Positions 49,295 through 60,218 of a stretch of DNA of 64,000 nucleotides are shown piece after piece (position 1 is the stretch's first letter; every line of letters starts with the position of its first letter). Origin of the DNA: Hordeum vulgare subsp. vulgare (Eukaryota; Streptophyta; Magnoliopsida; Poales; Poaceae). Location: positions 209,587,689 through 209,651,688 of the forward strand of contig NC_058523.1 of the NCBI RefSeq assembly GCF_904849725.1. The letters are read 5' to 3'. The position numbers and the translations under genes are program-made. Below the pieces are notes generated by a model. The model ran no database searches. It had not been told where the DNA came from and saw nothing but the letters and a program-made list of their open reading frames with translations.

Positions 49295-49489
49295 CTGGTG
49301 TCCCAGCTACGATCTGGCCCTACGTCGGCTCTGTAGTATAGTCAGGCCACGTGCCTACTAGTTGCCCTGTCTGTACTCAGACGGTTTATAACTCTTCCGC
49401 TGGCTTGTATTGTATGACTGCTATTATGGGTCGTGAGACCCTTAATGTGTAATATTATGTGTGTGGCTCTTCCGAGCCTCTTAAATAAA
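49198..49489 (+). promoter_or_regulatory. E6 left LTR: hairpin array and poly(A) signal
   Basis: Same five hairpins as E2, beginning with TGAGTACCTTCGTACTCA at 49198-49215; the third has loop TACT and one G-T pair. AATAAA is at 49484-49489. Confidence 0.6.
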
Positions 49490-50053
49490 GCTTGTATGTT
49501 AATGGTTATGTTGTGATGCCATCGATGTATCTATACATATCGATATGCCATGCGTACGTGTGTCGTACTTGATATGTATGGGGTTCGATTACCTAGTCGT
49601 GAACTTTAGTAGCACTCCTTACAAGGAAATGCCCCTTTGTGGTCCAACGAGCCTTGGTAGTTCGCTACTGCTCCGGACACATTGGTTGACCGGCATGTGT
49701 CCTTCTTAGCTCCTGTGTCTGTCCCCTTTGGGGAAATGTCACGCGATGTAATGGAGTCCTTGTAGCTTGCTACGACTCGTCTACATTCGCCGGTGACCGA
49801 CACCTGCTTTGTTGGGTCATGTATGCATGTCCTTGTGCGGTACTGCCACTTTGGTTTATGACTAGACATGTCGATCCGGGTTCTTTGACGTTGGATTGCT
49901 AGCGATACTCTCGCATACGCGAGTCAAAAGACGCAAACGGTCCCGGCTAAGGTAAGGCTGCAGCCGTGGAGTTAACCGTGTGTGAGACCACAAAGGGATG
50001 CGATGGGTTACAGGCTAGATTCCTATGGCTTAGGATCGGGGTCCTGACAGCGT

Positions 50054-50065
50054 TGGTATCAGAGC
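50054..50065 (+). other. E6 primer binding site (initiator tRNA-Met)
   Basis: TGGTATCAGAGC four bases after the left LTR. Confidence 0.93.
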
Positions 50066-50332
50066 CTGACTGACTGTAGGATTACTAAGCCAAACTGGTC
50101 GAAGTTGAGTCTAGAATTGCTTTAGTTATATACAAGGGAATTGTTTGTGGAAGGGAACGTAACACTCTTGTTCTCTTCTCAAGATATTCTATCCTGGTCA
50201 TCCTCGTCTTTTCCGCGGGAAGTAAGGACTAGATTTCTCATCTTCTCCTAGGCTCGTGTTTCCGATCGGTAGCTTATAGGACTACGGGTCGAGAGATATT
50301 GGGTTTCTTTTTTTTTCCCTAGGAAGCAGGAA

Positions 50333-50487
50333 GTAAGTTTGATGATCAGAGAGTTGAACTTGATAGTTGAGTGGTTACGCTATTCTATTTTGGGTTGTCC
50401 CAAAATTTTTTTGAGCATTTACAGCCGTTATGCTGCCCAATTTTGCATTCAGAGCTCTAATGCTTTTGCATTACTCTCTATTTATAG
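50333..50487 (+). other. E6 leader: candidate 155-bp intron
   Basis: GAA/GTAAGT donor-like and CTCTATTTATAG acceptor-like ends; the acceptor touches the ATG at 50488. Confidence 0.45.
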
Positions 50488-51261
50488 ATGCCTGGCTGTC
50501 CTTCTCGTCAGGTGGTACGTTTGACCAGGTGCATTGATGTACCGGGTCATACGGCCATGCTGGTCAGGGTGATGTCGGTGTGCGGTTACCGCTGGTACCC
50601 CGAGTACACGGTAGAGGAACAGTACCGAGACTTCAACCAGAGCCAGTACATCTGCACTGTTAGGGTATTTCCAGACTACCCTGGAGCGGAGAAGCCAATC
50701 CATTGGTCCTATGGGTTGGGAGTCACTGTTGACATGGCAGTACAAGATGCTGCCTATTCAATGCTGACTATTATGAGAGCGAGACATGCACTGCTGCAGA
50801 ATTCAGAGTTCTGCTATGTTCCGGCCTCTCAGTCTGGTGAAGAGGGATACCTCAGTGGAGTCTATTTTGATTCTTCTATGGAGGATCCACTTCTGCAGTC
50901 CACTGTTGAGATGCTAGAGAACAGAGACAAGGATGCTCGTGCTCTCCGCATGGAGCTTTATGCTACTCGTGCCCGTTTGTGGACAGCTTTGACGCAGCTG
51001 GCACCGGTAGTCCAGACAGGGTATGGAGAGATGGAGATGCTGAACCCTGTTAGGACCCATCTTCCGGCTCACGTTGACTGGCCAGCAATAGGAGGAGTCA
51101 CACCTCTTCGGGGACCCCTCTTACCACCAGTCAGGGGACCAAGGCCACATCCGTGTCCTTATGGATCCCAGGGATCTCAGGCTAGAGTGTTTCCTGATCC
51201 GCAGGTTGAGCTTCCAGGTCATGGAGGTAATCTCTATGAGATGTTCTATGCGGATGCCTGA
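50488..51261 (+). CDS. E6 extra ORF upstream of gag, intact, 257 residues
   Basis: This is the only complete copy of the extra ORF in the window; function unknown. The start is the ATG at 50488, shared with E2 and E5. Predicted layout: N-terminal helix (HTAMLVRVMSVCGYR); dsRBD-like segment about 22-98 with WYPEYTVEE, YICTVRVF, SYGLGVTVD and MAVQDAAYSMLTIM; YVPASQSGEEGY; a charged helical part about 130-180 (ALRMELYATRARLWTALTQL); and a Pro-rich tail ending in GGNLYEMFYADA. No signal peptide or clear membrane segment. It lies 342 bp before the second gag ATG and reads in the same direction. The conserved acceptor-like site at its start suggests a spliced RNA. It could be an RNA-binding or silencing-interference factor, but that is inference from fold-like spacing alone. 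Confidence 0.8.
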   Translation: MPGCPSRQVVRLTRCIDVPGHTAMLVRVMSVCGYRWYPEYTVEEQYRDFNQSQYICTVRVFPDYPGAEKPIHWSYGLGVTVDMAVQDAAYSMLTIMRARHALLQNSEFCYVPASQSGEEGYLSGVYFDSSMEDPLLQSTVEMLENRDKDARALRMELYATRARLWTALTQLAPVVQTGYGEMEMLNPVRTHLPAHVDWPAIGGVTPLRGPLLPPVRGPRPHPCPYGSQGSQARVFPDPQVELPGHGGNLYEMFYADA

Positions 51262-51585
51262 GCTGTGAGCAGAAGGATAGTATGGTAGTAGCCGTACGTT
51301 CACAGTCCTTCGTGACTTCTGAAGTATGGTAGTAATGTGAAACGAATTCCGGAGGCCTAGATAAATAATGTATAGGAAGCTTGTACGCCTCTGATGAGTA
51401 GTTTCCCAATTTCAGCAGTTGCTCTACGGTTAAGGTTGTACTGAGCTATGTAAGGGTGTGTATGAACCATGGTGTATATATAGCACTTGCTTGTTACCAT
51501 GTTGTTCGGATATTCATTTCCGCATTCCGTGTGTTTAGTACATTCTTAATCCATAGCTAGTGTTGATATGATATTGGCCTAAGCT

Positions 51586-54500
51586 ATGAGTTTGTTTGTC
51601 AGGATGGTGTTCACCAGGTTGAACCGTGCCCCTGCTCATGAGCAAGGTGAGGGTAGTCAAGCGTCGCAGGAAGACCTGCCTCACCCACCTTCTCTGGTAG
51701 AAGTGATGCTTGAGGCAGAAAGAAACAAAAGGGAGACCAACCGACTGCTAGAGCGCATTGAGCAGAATACGGCTCGACAGCCTAGGAATGCTGCAGTGTC
51801 CCTCAATGACTTTGTGAAGCTGAATCCTCCAAAGTTTCATCATTCCGTTGATCCCCTCGACGCTGATGACTGGTTGTGCAGCATCTCACGCAAGATTCGC
51901 TCTGCAAATGTGTCTGAGGCCGACAAGGTGACCTTTGCTGCGTATTTCCTGGAGGGACCCGCCAATCTGTGGTGGGAGAATTTTGAAGCTATGCGTCCCG
52001 CTGAACCAGTGGCCACATGGGCAGACTTCAGTGCAGCTTTTCGTCTGCACCATATTCTAGAGGGCCTGATGGACAGAAAGAGAGAGGAGTTCTGTGCCTT
52101 CACTCAGGGCAAGTTTTCTATGGATGCCTATAGCCGCGAGTTCGGTAACCTCGCCCGCTATGCAACAGAAGAGGTGTCTACTGACGCCAAGAAGCAAGCA
52201 AGATTCCGTAAGGGTCTGAGCCTTGAGCTCCGTCGTGATCTGCGCCTCCATGAGTGTGCAAGTTTTCAAGCCCTAGTCAACAAAGCGATCAGTGCGGAGA
52301 CTGGTCATTCTGACTTCGAAGCCACAAGGAAGCACTCCCGTGACTTTGGCTCGCCTTCTCGTTCTGCGTTTCCAAAACGCAGGCTGTGGGTTCCAAACAG
52401 TTCTCTACCGCCAAGATACACTCCGAGGCCATCCTACGTGGCGCCTCAGACGAATCAGGCCAACCCTCCAGCAAAAGCTTATGGTGGTCCAGCTAGCAAT
52501 GCTGCACCACGTGCCAACCAGGTGATATGCTATAAGTGTGGAGAACCAGGGCATTATTCCCGTGAGTGTCCTCAGAATGTGGGTGCCAAGCAACCCGGAA
52601 AGTCCGTCGGGCAGGCCAAGTCGGGCAAAGCTTTTTATGTGAAGCCAACTCCTGCACGTGGCCGTGTGAACTATGTGTCAGCAGAAGAAGCTGCAGAGGA
52701 TCCCCACGTCATGCTGGGTACGCTTCTTGTTAATCATCACCGAGCGTCCGTTCTCTTTGACACTGGGTCTTCTCATTCCTTCATTTCACAAAGTTATGCA
52801 CAGTTGCATAACATGTCATTTTGTGATATGCCAATCCCATTGGTTGTCCAAACCCCTGGTAGTAAATGGCAAACCTCTAGGATAACCTATGACAATGAAA
52901 TTCTAGTAGACAGGCTAGTTTTTCTAGCCTCATTGATAGCATTGAAATCTTCGGATATTAATATCATCTTGGGCATGGACTAGATGTCAGCTCACTATGC
53001 CAAGATTGATACTCACTCTAGAAATGTCCAGCTTACCCATTCCTCGGGTGAGATAGTAAATGTCTCTACCCGAGCTGCCAAATGCCAACTCTATTCCCTA
53101 AATGCCAACCCTCTTCCGGAACTTGAAGACATTCCGGTAGTCCGTGACTTCCCGGATGTTTTTCCAAAGGAACTGCCAGGAATTCCACCTGACAGAGATG
53201 TAGAGTTTGTGATAGATCTTGTTCCGGGAACTGTTCCAATAGCCAGAAGACCTTATAAGATGGCACCCCTGGAGCTAGCCGAACTTAAGAAGCAATTAGA
53301 TGAGGCCTTGAACAAGGGTTTCATTCGTCCTAGCTCTTCTCCTTGGGCTTGTCCCGTCCTCTTCGTCAAGAAGAAAGACGGAACGGATCGGATGGTTGTA
53401 GATTACCGACCAGTTAACCTGGTCACCATAAAGAACAAGTATCCGCTTCCCAGGATCAACGATCTGTACGATCAGCTCGCTGGATCCTCAGTCTTCTCCA
53501 ATATGGATTTGAGGTTGGGATACCATCAAATCAAGATTAAGAACGGGGACATTCCAAAAACGGCTTTTGTTACTCGTTATGGCCAATATGAGTACACCGT
53601 TATGTCCTTCGGTTTAACCAATGCCCCAGCCACCTACTCTCGGCTGATGAACTCAATCTTTATGGAGTATTTGGATAAATTCGTCGTAGTATACCTCGAT
53701 GATATTCTCATCTACTCAGAGAATGAACAAGAACATGCCGAGCATCTAAGGCTGGTATTGATGAAACTTCGAGAGCATCGCCTTTATGCCAAATTTTCAA
53801 AATGTGAATTCTGGTTACCAGAAGTGACCTATCTAGGCCACATAATCTCTGGTAAGGGTATTGCTGTCAATCCCGAGAGAGTTCAAGCTGTCCTTGATTG
53901 GACTCAACCTGAATCGGTTAAGCAAGTTAGGAGTTTTCTTGGTCTAGCGAGCTATTGTCGCCGCTTCGTCGAGAATTTCTCCAAGGTTGCAAATCCTCTG
54001 ACTGAACTCCTCAAGAAGGATAAAAAGTTCGAGTGGACACCACAGTGTGAGCGTAGTTTTCAGGAACTGAAAAGACGCCTGACTTCCGCACCTGTGTTGC
54101 TACCACCAGATTTTTCTAAGGACTTTGTTATCTATTGCGACGCCTCGCGACAAGGATTAGGTTGCATTCTCATGCAAGATCGTCATGTGATCGCATACGC
54201 ATCTCGACAGTTGCGTCCACATGAGGATAATTATCCCACACATGACCTTGAGTTTGCAGCTGTGGTCCATGCACTAAAAACCTGGCGACATTACCTTTTG
54301 GGTAATCGTTGCGAAATATTCACTGATCACCAAAGTCTGAAATATATCTTCACCCAGCTGGATTTGAATCTCAGGCAAAGACGATGGGTTGAGTTGATCT
54401 TGGATTACGACTTAGGGATAACTTACACCCCGGGGAAGGCCAATGTTATGGCCGATGCACTAAGTCGTAAATCTTATTGTCACAATTTGATGCTACAACA

Positions 54501-56074
54501 AGGTCAACCACTTCTCCATGAGGACTTTCGGAAGTTGAATCTTCATATTGTCCCTCAAGGATTTCTTTCTACCCTGGTGGCGAAGCCTACTCTTAAGGAT
54601 CAAATTATAGCTGGCCAAAAGCGTGACAAGGGTATATCACGGATCAAGGAGAATATTTTTAGCGGAAACGCTAAAGAATTTTCCATGAATCATCAAGGTG
54701 TGGTGTTCTTCCAGAATCGTTTAGTGGTTCCTAAGAACCCACATCTAAGGCAGTTAATCCTTAAGGAGGCTCATGATTCCCCTCTCACCATTCATCCCGG
54801 TAGTACTAAGATGTATCAGGACCTACGCCAGAGGTTCTGGTGGACTAGGATGAAGAGAGAAATTGCTGAGTTCGTTGCTAAGTGCGACGTTTGTCGCCGA
54901 GTTAAGGCAGAACATCAAAGGCCTGGTGGCACCCTTCAACCTTTAGCTATTCCTGAGTGGAAATGGGATAAAGTTAGCATGTATTTCATTACCGGATTTC
55001 CCAAGACCAAGAAAGGAAATAATGCTATCTTTGTGGTCATTGACCGTCTTTCCAAAGTGGCTCATTTTCTTCCTCTTCATGAGAGTATAACAGCTAGCCA
55101 GCTAGCAGAGTTATATATCTCTCGAATAGTGTCTGTTCATGGTGTTCCACTGGAAATTAACTCGGACCATGGGAGTATCTTTACTTCTCGCTTCTGGGAA
55201 ATTTTCAGAATGCCATGGGGACTCACCTATCTTTTAGCACTGCTTTCCATCCTCAATCAAGTGGTCAAGTAGAAAGAGTGAATCAAATCCTAGAAGATAT
55301 GCTCCGAGCTTGTGTTATTTCGTTCGGTATGAATTGGGAGAAGTGCCTTCCATTCACCGAATTCGCTTATAACAATAGTTATCAATCAAGCTTGGGCAAA
55401 GCCCCTTTTGAAGTTCTCTATGGACGAAGATGTCGAACCCCTCTAAATTGGTCAGAAACCGGAGAGAGGCAACTCTTTGGCCCGGATATGATCCAGGATG
55501 CAGAAGAGCAGGTTCGCATTATTCGTGAAAAGTTGAAAACAGCCCAGTCTCGTCAAAAGAGCCAATATGATCGTCATCATAAGGCTGTGACCTTTGAAGT
55601 TGACGAGAAGGCTTACCTTCGGGTTACACCTTTGAAGGGTACCCATCGTTTCGGTATCAAGGGCAAGTTGGCTCCTCGTTACATTGGACCTTTCCGCATT
55701 CTTGCCAAACGTGGAGAAGTTGCCTACTAGTTGGAACTTCCTCCGCATCTTTCAAAGTTCATGATGTTTTCCACGTCTCGCAACTCAGGCGTTGCTTTTC
55801 GGATCCTATCCGTGAAGTGGACCACGAAACGCTTGATCTCCTAGATAACCTTTCTTACCGAGAATACCCCGTGCGTATTCTTGATCAAGCTGAGCGTACC
55901 ACTCAACGTCGAAACCTCAAGTTTCTTAAAGTTCAATGGTCAAATCATTCTGAAAAGGAGGCAACTTGGGAAAGAGAGGATCGTCTCCGACTTGAGTATC
56001 CTGCGTTATTCCCGACCACTTCTAAATCTCGGGACGAGATTCTTTTGAGTGGGGGTGAGTTGTCACATCCCTAA
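51586..56074 (+). pseudogene. gag-pol: E6 gag-pol, broken copy
   Basis: Same architecture as E2. Gag with an intact zinc knuckle and protease LFDTGSS are open (51586-52983). The codon after GMD is TAG at 52981 where E2 has Trp. RT with YLDD, RNase H and the integrase core follow in the same frame to 55272. The first integrase catalytic Asp is Tyr (54982-54984), and one base is lost near 55200, shifting the frame after the second Asp. The frame is open again at 55215-55730, ends at a TAG (55728-55730, CAG in E2), and shifts once more near 55752. The chromodomain frame continues to 56074, ending inside the right LTR. This copy cannot make a complete polyprotein. Confidence 0.94.
56047..56059 (+). 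other. E6 polypurine tract
   Basis: GAGTGGGGGTGAG followed by T and the right LTR. Confidence 0.85.
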
Positions 56075-58149
56075 CCCTTAAGCAAGATAGCATTGTGCTC
56101 ATGTCTTCTTTGCATTTGCATCTAAGAAGTTTCAACAAAAACAACGAAGTGGCAAAGGAAAAACTCAAAACCCTAGCCACCATTTCAATTAAAGGAAATT
56201 TCAACTAGTTCAAAATCAATGAACCCAAAATGGCCTCAAGAAATGTTCAAACTTTCTGATAAATCATGAAAGTAAATGAGCATTGGAGAAAACTATTTTC
56301 TTGACAATTTAAGCATTTTTAAATAAATTCAAAACCTACTGGTTTCAAATTTAAAAATTGAAATCAGAAACTATAATTTTCCAAAAATGTTGAAAACCTT
56401 GGAAATGAGTAGGGATATTATAACAAATATATTAGGAGGTCTAAAATAGTTTTTACTTTTTGTTTTGGAGCTGAATTAATTAGCAATACAATAATTATAA
56501 AAACAGAAAAACAAAAAAACAGAGGAAATGGAAAAAGATTTACCTCTCGACCAAGCCTGGCCCGGCCCATCTCCCAGCTCGTCCCCTCCCTCGCGCCAGT
56601 AGGCAGCAGGAGGTGGCCGCCGCCTCCTCCGGCGCGGCCACGCACCTGCGTGCCTGCCTGGCCGCCGGTTCGCACTGGCGACGACGGGGATAAACTCCTT
56701 AGAGCTTCCCCGTCTCGGTTCTTCCCCTCCTCCCGGATCCCCTCCTTCTCCCTGCTGTCGCCATTAGAGCCGAGCTCGAGCTCGAGCTGCCCGTGCCCCT
56801 GGCCATAGGATCCCCTCCCAGACCACGCCATTAGCTCCGCCTCGTCGCCCTCGTCTCTGCAGAAGTCGAAGCCTCCTCGAGCCCTGCAACGCCCGCAACG
56901 CCGTCGTCCTCCACCTCCGGCCGCCGGACCTCTCCCATCGATTCGTCGCACCCAGGCCTTCCCCGAGCCGTCTAAGCTCTGCTCTGCACTCCCTGTGAGC
57001 ATGCGGTCGTTTCCCCTATGTTTTCCCCGTCGATGCCCTCCTCTAGCCCTAGTTTCACCGGAGCCCGACGAGGACCGCCGCTGCCGCTCGTCGCCGGTAG
57101 CCCTCCTATGTCCAGCTCGTCCTTCCGAGGGCACCAACAGCTCCAGGACGACGCGTAGATGCCGTAGCAGCTAAGAACCGAGCGTAGATCCCTCTGATTC
57201 AAAGACCCCGATGACGCCCGAGCCTTGGCCGCCGCCAAGCTCGTCGCCGGCGTCATCTCCGGCCAGATCAGCCCCGGCTAGGCGCAGAAATGAAGCTGCG
57301 GGAGACGTGCCGTCCCTTTGGTGCTCTCCGCGCAGCATTTGGCCCCCTGTGCGCCGTTTCCGAGCCCCTGCTCCGTGCTGGTGGTCGCCGGAGGCTCCCC
57401 GCCGGCGAGGACGACCTCGCCGCCGGTGGAGGTCGACGTGGCAAGCTAACCCAGCCGATTAGTGACTTAATCACTCGCTGACAAGTGGGCCCAAGGCCAA
57501 GTCAAACCTCAGTTAGGGCTGGTCAGCGCGGGATTAGTCCCAGAGAGGCTGACCAGTGGGGCCCCCCTGTCAGGTTTGACCTGAACAGGTCGGCTGACCT
57601 GCTGACGTCAGCCTGATGCAATAAATAGAATTTCCAGTTTAAAACTAATTCAGGAAATTGCTAAAATTTGTAAAAATCATAGAAATTAATCTGTAACTCC
57701 AATGAAAATAATTTATATATGAAGAAGTATCAGAAAAATTCAAGGATTCTGATTATGCTATTTTCAACTATGTTTGAAAAAGTTACAGAACCCTAAATTG
57801 TGAAATAAGGAATAATTCAATTCTTTTAATCACTTTATAAATGGAATTTGCAAAAATATTCAAATTTCATTATATATGCAATGATCACACACTGCCCTAG
57901 ATATAAATCAGTACCATAACATGACATTTCATGCATGTTAACATTAGGTTGATCTGAGCATCAGGTCGAATCAATTAAACCGGTATCCGAGAAAACCCGT
58001 TTGAATTACTATTCAAATGTGATTCAAATCAACTCTAAACCTAAAACATCTTGATTATAATAACTTATCACTTTGCATCCTCATGCCATGCTCATGCATC
58101 ATTTTGATTGCATATGATTGTTATTGAATGTTGCCATTCATTTCGGTAG

Positions 58150-59458
58150 GCTCCGCACCCCCGGATTCCACTGAATATCCGTCAGACGAATATCGTTCCT
58201 CCTCTGAGCAACAAGGCAAGCAACCCTTTTGATCATCCCGATAACTCCTATGTTCTTGCTCCTGCACCTATGTATTGCATTAGGATCAAATGCTTCAACT
58301 GCTTTTGCCACGATAGTTGGACCCACTTCCTTTGCATGACTTAACCTTGTCACAGTAAATAGCCGAACCTTGCAACCTAGCATACCTGGTAGTTGCTTGA
58401 GCTATGATGTGCCTTATCCTGCTATGCATGCTATGCTTAGAGTTGTGTATGGTCTTTCATCTAGGAGATGAACAGAAATGTGGAATGTGTTCGGTGAGCA
58501 AAGGGTTGTGTGTTGAACTTGATTTGGTAAAGGTACCGGTGAAAGGCTGTGTAGGAGTACATGGCGGGTTGTTTCATTGGAATCGTCCTTAGGAACTGAG
58601 TTCCGTGTATGTAATCCAAGACTAGATACTACCACATGCTGGGCCCTGAAATATGACCCCGCTCGGCCTATTAATCGCGTAGTACTCGGTCCAGGAGTTG
58701 CAAGTAGTTTCTGGTGTTTATAGTAATGCTGGAGGCCGTGCATGGTGCTGACCTGAGAGGTGGACCGTGATGCGGTAGGCAGTGGCACGGTGTACCAAGT
58801 GGCACCCGGATGGTGGGCTTGGGAACCCTGCGCACATCGTTTGAGGCCGTGGCGGAAACCTCGGCCGGACTTCCGTACGGGTTACTCTCAGATAGGCGAT
58901 AAACCTGGACTAGGTACTAGTGTGGTTAACGGTCGTGGCCGACTCCCTCGCTGGGCTTCCGCTTGAAGGTTGCCGAGGTGCATGACGTGCACATGGCGAT
59001 AAGTGGAGGGAGCGTGTGTGACGAAGTACACCCCTGCAGGGTTATGATCTATTCGAATAGCCGCGTCCGCGGATATGGACTACTTGGAGACATATGTTGT
59101 TCATAGATAACTTCAATGGCTACTCATAAAATTGTCAAGATAAGCGTAAGTGTCGTGGACAGCATTCCATATGGAGACGGAATGAATCCATGATAGTGTA
59201 TTGTTGTGGTGTTAGTGGACTCGGGTGCGAGAAATCAAGTTGTCAAAACTAATTTCAAAAAGCAAGTTGTCTAGCCACGAGTCAACTGCTGGCTTCCCAC
59301 ATGAAACCCCACAATACCTTTTGATACCTTGCATGAGTAGTTAGTTCTCCTAAAGTCTTGCTGAGTACCTTCGTACTCATGTTTGCTTAATAAATGTTGC
59401 AGAGGTTGCTAATGACCCTAATGGAGGGATCTTCGTAGACATCGACGACGACGAGTAG
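58150..59458 (+). other. E6 right LTR: candidate split micro-ORF
   Basis: Exons of 66 nt (58150-58215) and 56 nt (59403-59458) as in the left copy, with one change in the acidic exon (GGIFVDID). Confidence 0.4.
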
Positions 59459-59653
59459 CTGGTGTCCCAGCTACGATCTAGCCCTACGTCGGCTTTGTAG
59501 TATAGTCAGGCCACGTGCCTACTAGTTGCCCTGTCTGTACTCAGACGGTTTATAACTCTTCCGCTGGCTTGTATTGTATGACTGCTATTATGGGTCGTGA
59601 GACCCTTAATGTGTAATATTATGTGTGTGGCTCTTCCGAGCCTCTTAAATAAA
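59362..59653 (+). promoter_or_regulatory. E6 right LTR: hairpin array and poly(A) signal
   Basis: Same series as in the left LTR, with AATAAA at 59648-59653. Confidence 0.6.
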
Positions 59654-60218
59654 GCTTGTATGTTAATGGTTATGTTGTGATGCCATCGATGTATCTATAC
59701 ATATCGGTATGCCATGCGTACGTGTGTCGTACTTGATATGTATGGGGTTCGATTACCTAGTCGTGAACTTTAGTAGCACTCCTTACAAGGAAATGCCCCT
59801 TTCTGGTCCAACGAGCCTTGGTAGTTCGCTACTGCTCCTGACACATTGGTTGACCGGCATGTGTCCTTCTTAGCTGCTATGCCTGTCCCCGTTGGGGAAA
59901 TGTCACGCGATGTAATGGAGTCCTTGTAGCTTGCTACGACTCGTCTACATTCGCCGGTGACCGACACCTGCTTTGTTGGGTCATGTATGCCTGTCCTTGT
60001 GCGGTACTGCCACTTTGGTTTATGACTAGACATGTCGATCTGGGTTCTTTGACATTGGATTGCTAGCGATACTATCGCATACGCGAGTCAAAAGACGCAA
60101 ACGGTCCCGGCTAAGGTAAGGCTGCAGCCGTGGAGTTAACCGTGCGTGAGACCACAAAGGGATGCAATGGGTTACAGGCTAGATTCCTATGGCTTAGGAT
60201 CGGGGTCCCGACAAGGGG

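Larger units (their letters stand above)
45885..50049 (+). repeat. E6 left LTR (4165 bp)
   Basis: Starts TGTCACATCCCTAACCC and ends GTCCTGACA (one base changed from GTCCCGACA). It has a GC-rich block at about 46370-47420. The 244-codon minus-strand ORF at 46242-46976 is Gly/Arg-rich and not called. Confidence 0.96.
45885..60213 (+). mobile_element. E6: complete Ty3/gypsy element, sister of E2, innermost in the nest
   Basis: 14,329 bp, TGTCACATCC to CCCGACA, flanked by AGGGG (45880-45884 and 60214-60218). It has the same plan as E2, with near-identical LTRs and coding sequence. It interrupts the E5 5' LTR and is therefore the youngest insertion of the E3-E4-E5-E6 chain. Its gag-pol is broken, but its extra ORF is intact. 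Confidence 0.97.
56061..60213 (+). repeat. E6 right LTR (4153 bp)
   Basis: Starts TGTCACATCCCTAACCC and ends GTCCCGACA. Micro-ORF exons lie at 58150-58215 and 59403-59458 and the hairpin array at 59362-59653. It differs from the left LTR by about one to three percent by eye. Confidence 0.96.
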
